From: Sphingomonadaceae bacterium
GTDB taxonomy: Bacteria > Pseudomonadota > Alphaproteobacteria > Sphingomonadales > Sphingomonadaceae
Direction of reading: 5' to 3'
Assembly (NCBI GenBank): GCA_947472735.1
Contig: CANJBY010000005.1
Coordinates: 1 to 64,000, forward strand
DNA length: 64,000 nt
The position numbers were made by a program, and so were the translations under genes. Numbering within the stretch: position 1 is the first letter of the stretch; every line of letters begins with the position of its first letter. Shown piece by piece: positions 57,108 to 64,000 of this stretch. A model generated the notes under the pieces. The model did not search any database and was not told the origin of the DNA. It saw nothing but the letters and a program-made list of their open reading frames with translations.

Positions 57108-58294
57108 GGTTTCAGTCCCACGGGATTGCGCCGAAGTTCGGCTTTGAGCAGCAAGCGGAAAGCGCGGCGCCGGAGCGGGCCGCCGATGGCGATCGATATC
57201 CGGCCGACCGCGCGGCGTTCACTCCATAGATGGTCAATCATCGGATGATCGGCGGCGGCGCAGCTATCGGTCCAGGCGATGTCTGCGCGCTCCAGCACGG
57301 CCAGGTTCTCGCGCTGGAGCAAGACGCCCGGCGAAAATCTCGAATAGCGCTCGTCAAAAGCGGTCTTGAAGGAATAGGCGCCGGGTGGTGTCAGTAAGCT
57401 GGCGAGCATCGCGATGGGCTGGCCGTCAAGCGTAAGCGAAAGCCGCTCCAACTTGCCTCGGTCCGCCGCACCGGCAAGGGCGTCGCCGAACAAGGTCTGC
57501 GTTGCCTGATGGGAGGCCAGCGCCGATCCCGCTGCGCCCTTCCAGCCCGACGCTTCGAGCGCGAGAAAATCATCGCACCAGCGCCGCAGCCCGCTGGCGT
57601 CGGTACGCCGATTTACTCGCAAGTCGCCCAGCTCGGATAGCCGGGCATGTTGTCGTCGCAGTTCCTTGCGCTTCTTGCCGGATAGCGCGGCTTCGAGATA
57701 GGCGTCCGGCGAGTGCCCCGAGGCGAGCATCGCACGGTTCTCCCGGAACACGGTTCCGGCCTCACGCTGTTGCAGGGTCAATACATCGACCAGAGCGGCA
57801 TGAAGCAGCCCTTCGAGCGGGAGTGCCCCGATGTGGAGGAACTGCGCAGGGCCGGGTTCCCGGTCACACCAGGCAAACAGTGATTGCCAGAAGGCGTGCT
57901 CGCTCCCCCGGGCAACCAGCGGCGCACCGAGGAAGCAATTGGCATGGACCCAGTTGCGCATGTGCGGCACCGGCCAGCGATAGTAGCGCCGCTCGCGCAC
58001 CAGCGGCATCAGTCCCGCCAGCTGCCCTTCGTGGTTGAGCCGCAAGAGCTGCACCTCGCGACGGGGATCGAGCGCACGCAAGGCCGGGAGAAGGTACCAG
58101 CTTTCAAAGAAAGGGTTGGGCTCGACCGCGTGCTGCGCGAGTGCGTCCCAGGCGGCACGGGCGTTGGGCGCTTCGAAAACCTGCCAGTCGAGCGCTCGGA
58201 GCGAGCCTGCGCTCGGCGCGCCGGCAGGTGCGATTGCCGGCACCGGGCCGGGAGCTTGGAGTGCGAGGCTGTTCATGGCCGTATGCGGCGGCAT
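57104..58294 (-). CDS. GNAT acetyltransferase, BioF2-like (PF13480 type)
   Basis: A 396-residue protein of the FemAB/BioF2-like GNAT group: L-L-R-L-N-H-E-G-Q-L-A-G-L-M-P-L in the N-terminal half, K-K-R-K-E-L-R-R-Q in the middle, and a C-terminal acetyltransferase part with A-Y-S-F-K-T-A-F-D-E-R-Y and S-P-G-V-L-L. Such proteins are often tied to cellulose or polysaccharide acetylation. It is followed, with overlap, by the JmjC-like gene. An ATG at 58276 is an alternative start. No nearby exopolysaccharide genes help. Confidence 0.8.
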   Translation of the reverse strand: MPPHTAMNSLALQAPGPVPAIAPAGAPSAGSLRALDWQVFEAPNARAAWDALAQHAVEPNPFFESWYLLPALRALDPRREVQLLRLNHEGQLAGLMPLVRERRYYRWPVPHMRNWVHANCFLGAPLVARGSEHAFWQSLFAWCDREPGPAQFLHIGALPLEGLLHAALVDVLTLQQREAGTVFRENRAMLASGHSPDAYLEAALSGKKRKELRRQHARLSELGDLRVNRRTDASGLRRWCDDFLALEASGWKGAAGSALASHQATQTLFGDALAGAADRGKLERLSLTLDGQPIAMLASLLTPPGAYSFKTAFDERYSRFSPGVLLQRENLAVLERADIAWTDSCAAADHPMIDHLWSERRAVGRISIAIGGPLRRRAFRLLLKAELRRNPVGLKP

Positions 58295-58340
58295 TAGCGT
58301 ATGAAAACCAAGGAATTGCTAACAATCCACCCGGAATCAA

Positions 58341-58370
58341 AACCCCGCCCGGATCGCTCCGGACGGGGTT
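58341..58370 (-). terminator. Rho-independent terminator of hppA
   Basis: A near-perfect stem: AACCCCG with CGGGGTT and CCGGA with TCCGG, one C/A mismatch and a 4-base loop. On the minus strand it is followed by TTTTGATT. It is 28 bases after the hppA stop. Confidence 0.85.
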
Positions 58371-58398
58371 TCATTTCACCTTGAAAGGCGCGGCGGGG

Positions 58399-60507
58399 TC
58401 AGACCCCGGCGTGCGCCGCCAGCGCGGCGAGCAGAAGCAGCGCCACGATGTTGGTGATCTTGATCATCGGGTTGACGGCCGGACCAGCGGTATCCTTGTA
58501 GGGATCGCCGACCGTGTCGCCAGTCACCGCGGCCTTGTGGGCGTCAGAGCCCTTGCCGCCGTGATGGCCATCTTCGATGTACTTCTTGGCGTTGTCCCAC
58601 GCACCGCCGCCCGAGGTCATCGACACTGCGATGAACAGGCCGCCGACGATCACACCGAGGAGCAGGGCGCCCAGGGCGGCAAAGCCGTTGGCCTGACCTG
58701 CCACTGTGGTGATCACGAAGTAGACCGCAATCGGAGCGAGCACCGGCAGCAGCGACGGGATGATCATCTCCTTGATCGCCGCCTTGGTGACCAGATCAAC
58801 CGTGCGGGCATAGTCCGGCTTGGTCTCATAGGTCATGATGCCCGGGTTCTCCCGGAACTGGTTGCGTACGTCGAGCACCACGTCGCCCGCAGCGCGGCCA
58901 ACAGCAGTCATACCCATCGAGCCGAACAGGTTCGGCAACAGCGCGCCGAGCAGCAAGCCAACGATCACATAGGGATTCTCAAGGCTGAAATTGACATTCA
59001 GCTCAGGGAAGAACTCCTTGAGATCGGTGGTGTAGGCTGCAAACAGCACCAGCGCGGCAAGACCGGCCGAACCGATGGCGTAGCCCTTGGTCACGGCCTT
59101 GGTGGTGTTGCCCACGGCGTCGAGCGCGTCGGTCTTTTCACGGACCGAATCGTCGAGGCCGGCCATTTCGGCAATGCCGCCAGCGTTGTCGGTGACCGGA
59201 CCGTAAGCGTCGAGCGCCACGACCATGCCGGCCAGCGCCAGCATCGCGGTGGCGGCATAGGCAATGCCCATGAGCCCGGCGAGCTGGTAAGCGATGACGA
59301 TGCCGGCGCAGATGACCAGCGTCGGCAAGGCGGTTGCTTCAAGGCTGATGGCGAGACCCTGGATCACGTTGGTGCCGTGGCCCGTTTCCGATGCCTTGGC
59401 GATCGACTTCACCGGGCGATAGTTGGTGCCGGTGTAGTATTCCGTGATCCAGATGATCAGGCCGGTGATGACCAAGCCCAGGAAGCAGCAGTAGAACAGG
59501 ACCCGGCCCGAATAGGCCTGATCGCCGATTGCGCTCTCCATGTCGCCGCCCAGTGCATACTGGATGGCCCACCAGATCGCGGGAACCGACAGCACGGCCG
59601 TAACAAGGAAGCCCTTGTACATTGCGCCCATGATGTTCTTGCCGCTGCCGAGACGGACGAAGTACGTGCCGATGATCGAGGTGACGATGCAGACGCCGCC
59701 GATCAGCAGCGGAAGCGCCATCATCGGCATCAGCAAATCGCCGACGCCCTTGAGCAGCAATGCGGTGAGCACCATGGTCGCACCGACGGTGACGACATAG
59801 GTTTCGAACAAGTCAGCGGCCATGCCGGCGCAATCGCCCACATTGTCGCCCACGTTGTCCGCAATCACGGCAGGGTTGCGTGGATCATCTTCAGGAATTC
59901 CAGCCTCGACCTTGCCGACGAGGTCGGCGCCGACGTCGGCAGCCTTGGTGAAGATACCGCCGCCGAGACGGGCGAAGATCGAGATCAGCGAAGCGCCGAA
60001 GGCGAGGGCAGTCAGCGCCTCGACCACGGTGCGATCACCTTGCCCAACCGTGTAACCGCCGGGACCGATCAGGTACCAGTAGAACACGGCAATGGCGAGG
60101 AGCGCGAGGCCCGCAACCAGCATGCCGGTGATGGCGCCCGCGCGAAATGCGAGGGTCAGGCCAGCTTGAAGCCCGGTCTGCGCAGCCGCAGCGGTCCGGA
60201 CGTTCGAGCGCACCGAGATGTTCATCCCGATGAAGCCCGCCACGCCTGAAAGCACGGCGCCGATGATGAAGCCGGCGGCCGAGATTGGCCCAAGCGCCCA
60301 GGCCACGATGGCCGCGACGATTACACCGACGATGGCGATGGTGGTGTACTGACGCTTCAGGTAGGCTTGTGCACCTTCCTGGATCGCCGCGGCGATCTCC
60401 TGCATCTTTTCATTGCCGGCGGGTGCACCGAGCACCTGACGACTGGTGATGAAACCATAGACCACGGCCAATAGGCCAAGGACTATCGATAATGTGACGA
60501 GATTCAC
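58399..60507 (-). CDS. hppA: K+-independent membrane proton-translocating pyrophosphatase
   Basis: A 702-residue protein with about 16 membrane helices. The catalytic signatures are visible: [11 protein letters not shown], the repeated D-N-V-G-D-N-V-G-D and E-G-A-Q-A-Y. At the position that decides potassium dependence the sequence reads G-N-T-T-K-A, the Lys form of K+-independent enzymes. It hydrolyses PPi and pumps protons, giving energy back to the membrane. The GTG at 60507 has GAGGGGGA ahead of it, so it is preferred to the upstream start at 60540. Confidence 0.95.
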   Translation of the reverse strand: MNLVTLSIVLGLLAVVYGFITSRQVLGAPAGNEKMQEIAAAIQEGAQAYLKRQYTTIAIVGVIVAAIVAWALGPISAAGFIIGAVLSGVAGFIGMNISVRSNVRTAAAAQTGLQAGLTLAFRAGAITGMLVAGLALLAIAVFYWYLIGPGGYTVGQGDRTVVEALTALAFGASLISIFARLGGGIFTKAADVGADLVGKVEAGIPEDDPRNPAVIADNVGDNVGDCAGMAADLFETYVVTVGATMVLTALLLKGVGDLLMPMMALPLLIGGVCIVTSIIGTYFVRLGSGKNIMGAMYKGFLVTAVLSVPAIWWAIQYALGGDMESAIGDQAYSGRVLFYCCFLGLVITGLIIWITEYYTGTNYRPVKSIAKASETGHGTNVIQGLAISLEATALPTLVICAGIVIAYQLAGLMGIAYAATAMLALAGMVVALDAYGPVTDNAGGIAEMAGLDDSVREKTDALDAVGNTTKAVTKGYAIGSAGLAALVLFAAYTTDLKEFFPELNVNFSLENPYVIVGLLLGALLPNLFGSMGMTAVGRAAGDVVLDVRNQFRENPGIMTYETKPDYARTVDLVTKAAIKEMIIPSLLPVLAPIAVYFVITTVAGQANGFAALGALLLGVIVGGLFIAVSMTSGGGAWDNAKKYIEDGHHGGKGSDAHKAAVTGDTVGDPYKDTAGPAVNPMIKITNIVALLLLAALAAHAGV

Positions 60508-60644
60508 GCGGCTCCCCCTCTTCCTGGTTGCGCATAGCATGCGGCCCCGCCGGAACGGGGCCGATTAAGCCGTTTGGGTATAGGCGAGCAGAGACGGCGC
60601 GCAAGCCCAAATGCCGCAATTCCGCCGGATTTCCGGGGGGCAAC

Positions 60645-61517
60645 CTAGCTATGTTCGAAACCGAGCGCTTCGCCTTCCGCTGGAGGCAAGCCGTCCAGCA
60701 GCAACGGGTGCGAACCGCGCGGTTGGACCGTGCCGATCCGGATGGCGGTCACGGGCAAGACGACATCGGCGGGCGCGATGAACAGCAGTTGGTAATCGTC
60801 CCCCCAGCGCAAGGCATCGTGCCGCCGGCTCTCGGGGCAGGCAATGGGCACGGCGGCGCTGTCGAGCGCGAGCGTAACTGCGGAGGCTTCCGCCATCCGG
60901 TGCGCGTCAAGCAGGAGCCCGTCAGAGACATCCATCATAGCCGAGACGTGCGGCGCCAGCGCTTGCCCTTGGCGGAGCAGGGCCGCAGGCCGGCGATAGG
61001 CCAGGCTGTCTCCGCTGCCTGCGCGCAAGGCTTCGAGACCGATCATCGCAGCACCGACCGGGCCGGTTATCCAGACCGTGTCGCCCGGTGTGGCGCCAGC
61101 CCGGGACGGCACGGGTCGGCAGGTGGCGCGTCCGATTGCAGTCAGACCCATGACCTGCGGACCGCTTCCTGCCACCGTATCGCCGCCCAGCAGCGCAGCG
61201 CCGTAATGGGCCAACGCTGCTGCTAACCCCTCCACGAACCGCGCGTCGTCTCCGTCCAGCATGTAGCCCAGCAGCACTCCGACCGGCTCCGCGCCCTTGG
61301 CGGCGAGATCGGACATGTTGGTGGCAACAAGCTTCCAGGCGACGTCGGCCGGGTCTTGTCCGGGGAGGAAATGCACGCCTTCAACCAGCATGTCGTGCGT
61401 CAGGATCAGCGTTTCACCGCCGACTTCCAGGACTGCACAGTCATCGCTGAGCCCGCGTGCCGCCGGGTGCGTGGCCAGGCCGCGCAAGGATGCGATGAGG
61501 GCGGATTCGCCGGTCAG
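60645..61517 (-). CDS. thiL: Thiamine-monophosphate kinase
   Basis: About 290 residues. Seen are L-S-D-D-C-A-V-L, T-H-D-M-L-V-E-G-V-H-F, N-M-S-D-L-A-A-K-G, G-G-D-T-V-A-G and D-V-S-D-G-L-L-L-D. It makes thiamine diphosphate from the monophosphate. No ATG, GTG or TTG start gives the family's N-terminus: the TTG at 61487 is in an already conserved segment. The codon CTG at 61517, overlapping the nusB stop as CTGA, starts the frame at L-T-G-E-S-A-L-I-A-S-L-R, matching the expected length, so I propose a CTG start. Confidence 0.85.
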   Translation of the reverse strand: MTGESALIASLRGLATHPAARGLSDDCAVLEVGGETLILTHDMLVEGVHFLPGQDPADVAWKLVATNMSDLAAKGAEPVGVLLGYMLDGDDARFVEGLAAALAHYGAALLGGDTVAGSGPQVMGLTAIGRATCRPVPSRAGATPGDTVWITGPVGAAMIGLEALRAGSGDSLAYRRPAALLRQGQALAPHVSAMMDVSDGLLLDAHRMAEASAVTLALDSAAVPIACPESRRHDALRWGDDYQLLFIAPADVVLPVTAIRIGTVQPRGSHPLLLDGLPPAEGEALGFEHS

Positions 61518-61963
61518 CGCACGCTCTTAGCCACGGAGTCGAGCACGCCATTGACGAACTTCGCCTCGCGGCTGTCGAAGAAGGCGTGGGCGACGTCGAG
61601 GTACTCGCTGATGGCGGTGCCCGTGGGCACGTCGGAGCGGGCCATCAGTTCCCAGGCGCCGGCGCGCAGGATCTGGAGCATGGTGCGGTCGAGCCGGTGC
61701 AGGGTCCAGCCTTCGGCCAACTTGCTTTCCAGCAGAGCGTCGATCTCCTCGCGGCGGGCCAGGACACCTTTGACCACATCGTCGAAGAAGGCGGTTTCCG
61801 CCGCGGCGAACTGGATGTCGTCGATCTGGGCGCCGAGCCGGTGCTGGTGAAACTCGTCCAGCAACTGGACCCACGGAGTGGCTTCCATGTCGTGCTGGTA
61901 CAGCGCCTGGACAGCGGCAAGCCGCGCCGCGGCGCGCGCGGTCTGGCGGGCGTTCGAACTCAT
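61514..61963 (-). CDS. nusB: Transcription antitermination factor NusB
   Basis: A 149-residue all-helical protein: A-R-L-A-A-V-Q-A-L-Y-Q, near the middle F-D-D-V-V-K-G-V, and the end A-I-S-E-Y-L-D-V-A-H-A-F-F-D and K-F-V-N-G-V-L-D. It binds boxA RNA with NusE during rRNA transcription. Overlaps with hisD upstream (ATGA) and thiL downstream show translational coupling in hisG-hisD-nusB-thiL. Confidence 0.95.
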   Translation of the reverse strand: MSSNARQTARAAARLAAVQALYQHDMEATPWVQLLDEFHQHRLGAQIDDIQFAAAETAFFDDVVKGVLARREEIDALLESKLAEGWTLHRLDRTMLQILRAGAWELMARSDVPTGTAISEYLDVAHAFFDSREAKFVNGVLDSVAKSVR

Positions 61964-63252
61964 ATTCCAAGCCTCGTTTCGATCGAGCGGGCGTGTGCCG
62001 GCAGGCCTTCGGCGTCGGCCAGCGCGATGGCGGCGGGGCCGATCTGCGCCAGCGCTGCAGCATCTAGCTGGATGAAGCTGGTGCGCTTCATGAAGTCGAG
62101 CACTGAAAGGCCGGAAGAAAAGCGGGCGCGGCGCCCGGTAGGGAGCACGTGGTTCGGACCGGCGACGTAGTCCCCGACCGCTTCGGGAGTGTAACGCCCC
62201 AAGAACACCGACCCGGCGTGTCGGATTAGGCGGAAGATCGCTTCGGGATCATCGGTGGCGATCTCGACGTGCTCGGCGGCGAGCAGGTTGGCCAGCGCGG
62301 CTGCCTCGGCGATGTCAGGCACTTCGATGATTACACCGTGAGTGTTCCAGCTCTCGCTGGCGACGCGGGCGGTGGGGAGCATGGTCAGTTCCACCCCGAC
62401 CCGGTCAGCTACGGTGTCAGCAAACAACGGGTCGTCGGTGATCAGGATCGATTGCGCCGCGGGATCGTGCTCAGCCTGGCTGAGCAGGTCGGCGGCGATC
62501 CATTCGGGATCGTTCTTGCCATCGGCGATTACAAGGATTTCGCTAGGTCCGGCGACCATGTCGATCCCGACCACGCCGAAGAGCTGGCGCTTGGCCTCGG
62601 CCACCCAGGCGTTACCGGGTCCGGTGATGACATCGACCGGACGGATGCGCTGCGTGCCATATGCCAGCGCCGCTACCGCCTGCGCCCCGCCGACACGCCA
62701 GATCTCGTCCACGCCCGCAAGGTGCGCCGCGGCCAGTACCAGCGGGTTGATCTGCCCTTTGGGAGTGGGGGTGACGACCACGAGCCTTTCGACCCCGGCA
62801 ACCCTGGCCGGAATGGCGTTCATCAGCAGCGATGAAGGATAAGCGGCTCGCCCGCCCGGTACATAAAGGCCGGCGGCATCGACTGGCCGCCACTTCGCGC
62901 CCATGCGCACGCCGGCGGCATCGGTGTCGTCTCGATCGGCCGGGAGCTGCGCCTCGTGGAAGATGCGGATCCGTTGGGCGGCCAGTTCAAGCGCAGCGCG
63001 GAGGTCAGGTAGCAGCGCGTCAAAGGCTTCGCGGCAGGTCTCAGGGCCGATCCGCCAGTCATCGTCGGTGGTCAGCGCATGACCATCGAAGCGCTGAGTC
63101 AGCTCGGCCAAGGCGGCATCCCCGCGGTTCTTCACGTCGTTGAGGATCAGTGCAACATCGCGCGCCACGTCCTCGTCGCTCTCGCGGCGATCCGCCACCA
63201 GACGGCGAAAGGCCTTGTCGAAACCGGAATCGGCGGAATTGAGGCGCAGCAT
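61960..63252 (-). CDS. hisD: Histidinol dehydrogenase
   Basis: A 430-residue enzyme of normal length. Seen are Y-V-P-G-G-R-A-A-Y-P-S-S, G-P-G-N-A-W-V-A-E-A-K, the catalytic Glu-His in S-Q-A-E-H-D-P, and G-R-Y-T-P-E-A-V-G-D-Y. It oxidises histidinol to histidine with zinc and two NAD. Its ATG shares a base with the hisG TGA, and its stop overlaps nusB. Confidence 0.96.
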   Translation of the reverse strand: MLRLNSADSGFDKAFRRLVADRRESDEDVARDVALILNDVKNRGDAALAELTQRFDGHALTTDDDWRIGPETCREAFDALLPDLRAALELAAQRIRIFHEAQLPADRDDTDAAGVRMGAKWRPVDAAGLYVPGGRAAYPSSLLMNAIPARVAGVERLVVVTPTPKGQINPLVLAAAHLAGVDEIWRVGGAQAVAALAYGTQRIRPVDVITGPGNAWVAEAKRQLFGVVGIDMVAGPSEILVIADGKNDPEWIAADLLSQAEHDPAAQSILITDDPLFADTVADRVGVELTMLPTARVASESWNTHGVIIEVPDIAEAAALANLLAAEHVEIATDDPEAIFRLIRHAGSVFLGRYTPEAVGDYVAGPNHVLPTGRRARFSSGLSVLDFMKRTSFIQLDAAALAQIGPAAIALADAEGLPAHARSIETRLGI

Positions 63253-63905
63253 CAGGCGGTTTTGCCCGAAGCAACCAGCGCGCGGAAGGCATCGACCAGT
63301 TCTGCGACCCGGCCGTCGGTCTTCAGCGCAGCGCGGTTGACGATCAGCCGTGCCGAAACCGGAAGGATCACGCTGGTTTCCTCCAGCCCGTTGTCCTTCA
63401 GGGTTCGCCCGGTCGAGACCAGATCGACGATCCGGCTGGCAAGGCCGAGGCCGGGGGCGAGTTCCATTGCACCATTGAGCTTCACGACCTCGGCCTGGAT
63501 GCCCTGCCGCTCGAAATGGCGGCGCGTGAGGTTGGGATACTTGCTGGCGACGCGCAAGTGACTGGCGGAAGCAACATCGCGGCGGTTCACCGGCTCCGCC
63601 ACCGACAGGCGGCAGTGCCCGATGTCCAGATCGACCGGGGCGTAGAGATCGGAATAGGCGAATTCCTCAACCACGTCGGAGCCGACGATGCCTGCCTGCG
63701 CCGCGCCATGGGCAACGAAAGTGGCAACGTCAAAGGCGCGGACGCGGATGATGCGCATGTCCGGCCGCTCGCAGGCGAAGGACAGTGCGCGTGACTTCTT
63801 GTCGTGGAACTCCGCCTCGGGAACCACGCCGGCGCGGGCCATCAGCGGCAGCGCCTCATCCAGGATGCGGCCCTTGGGCACGGCAAAGGTCAATGGCTTC
63901 GACAT
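63252..63905 (-). CDS. hisG: ATP phosphoribosyltransferase, short form
   Basis: A 217-residue HisG of the short form, lacking the C-terminal regulatory domain. The core has [18 protein letters not shown], and the PRPP loop D-L-V-S-T-G-R-T-L. Short HisG needs HisZ for activity and histidine feedback; hisZ is not in this window. The ATG at 63905 is chosen over the longer frame, which begins in the promoter region. Confidence 0.94.
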   Translation of the reverse strand: MSKPLTFAVPKGRILDEALPLMARAGVVPEAEFHDKKSRALSFACERPDMRIIRVRAFDVATFVAHGAAQAGIVGSDVVEEFAYSDLYAPVDLDIGHCRLSVAEPVNRRDVASASHLRVASKYPNLTRRHFERQGIQAEVVKLNGAMELAPGLGLASRIVDLVSTGRTLKDNGLEETSVILPVSARLIVNRAALKTDGRVAELVDAFRALVASGKTA

Positions 63906-64000
63906 GCGGCGCGCCATAGGGACAGCGCGCGCAAAGGGCAAGGAAATGGCTGCGACTTCCCGCTTGTGCATTGCGGCAATCCCATGCAGCCTGTTCGCAA
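63906..64000. other. Upstream region of hisG to the window end
   Basis: These 95 bases hold no supported gene. The promoter of the his-nus-thi operon should be here or just beyond the window edge, but no -35/-10 pair is convincing. Confidence 0.4.

Noticed and set aside
58141..60249. A 702-codon open frame on the plus strand opposite hppA
   Set aside because: It is antisense to a gene with clear catalytic motifs. Long antisense frames are expected in high-GC DNA; the translation is rich in His, Arg and Gly with no family pattern. The same applies to long frames at 53925-55991, 23268-24797, 8757-10247, 34705-36537 and 29209-30543.
1..64000. CRISPR array, prophage, integron or insertion sequence
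   Set aside because: No regularly spaced repeats, transposase or phage structural motifs were found on either strand.

Overview
This is one contiguous stretch of a high-GC alphaproteobacterial chromosome, most likely a sphingomonad (Sphingomonadaceae or Erythrobacteraceae). The inference rests on gene order and content: infA-maf-RNase E/G-like-yacG, hisG-hisD-nusB-thiL, short-form HisG, K+-independent H+-pyrophosphatase, several TonB-dependent receptors and leucine/acyl-CoA catabolism. The strain was not identified. There is no CRISPR array, insertion sequence, prophage or rRNA. One tRNA (Phe, GAA) is present. No gene-free stretch exceeds 300 bases.

Layout. 1-4.2 kb (+): the end of a TonB-dependent receptor, then a CHASE2-adenylate cyclase, an SH3-like secreted protein and an M48 protease. 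4.2-7.7 kb (-): an amidohydrolase, an MFS carrier and an AraC regulator. 7.9-17.1 kb (-): a PQQ alcohol dehydrogenase gene broken by one stop codon, then (upstream) five tightly coupled genes that look like a regulated transmembrane electron-transfer complex. These five encode a FAD/NAD(P)-double cNMP-binding-4x[4Fe-4S] fusion, a di-heme cytochrome b, an FHA-decaheme cytochrome c fusion, a CpdA-like metallophosphoesterase and a DHOD-like flavoprotein. A CcmI-type cytochrome c maturation TPR gene and a frameshifted arylamine N-acetyltransferase run divergently.

19-26 kb (-): a PycTM-like membrane protein, gdhA, and a leucine-degradation operon (isovaleryl-CoA dehydrogenase, both carboxylase subunits, a MaoC hydratase) with a divergent LysR regulator. 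27-33.3 kb (+): maleylacetoacetate isomerase and a molybdenum hydroxylase operon carrying its own MoaD-like protein and an acyl-CoA synthetase. 33.3-44.1 kb: an atypical PhoB-like regulator with a PHO-box-like repeat, a TonB receptor, two tandem paralogous secreted proteins (DUF8021-like), an M16 peptidase and a transglutaminase-like protein. 44.2-64 kb: mainly housekeeping genes (purC, wrbA, tRNA-Phe, yacG, maf, infA, uvrC, hppA, thiL, nusB, hisD, hisG), with a nitrilase trio and a TonB receptor carrying a Gly/Arg-rich insert.

The best candidate for an undescribed system is the 10.1-17.1 kb electron-transfer locus. It joins a redox chain resembling sulfate-reducer Tmc/Hmc complexes to two cyclic-nucleotide-binding domains and an FHA domain. 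A cyclase and a phosphodiesterase-like gene lie in the same 17 kb. All function calls are from reading motifs; no database search was run.
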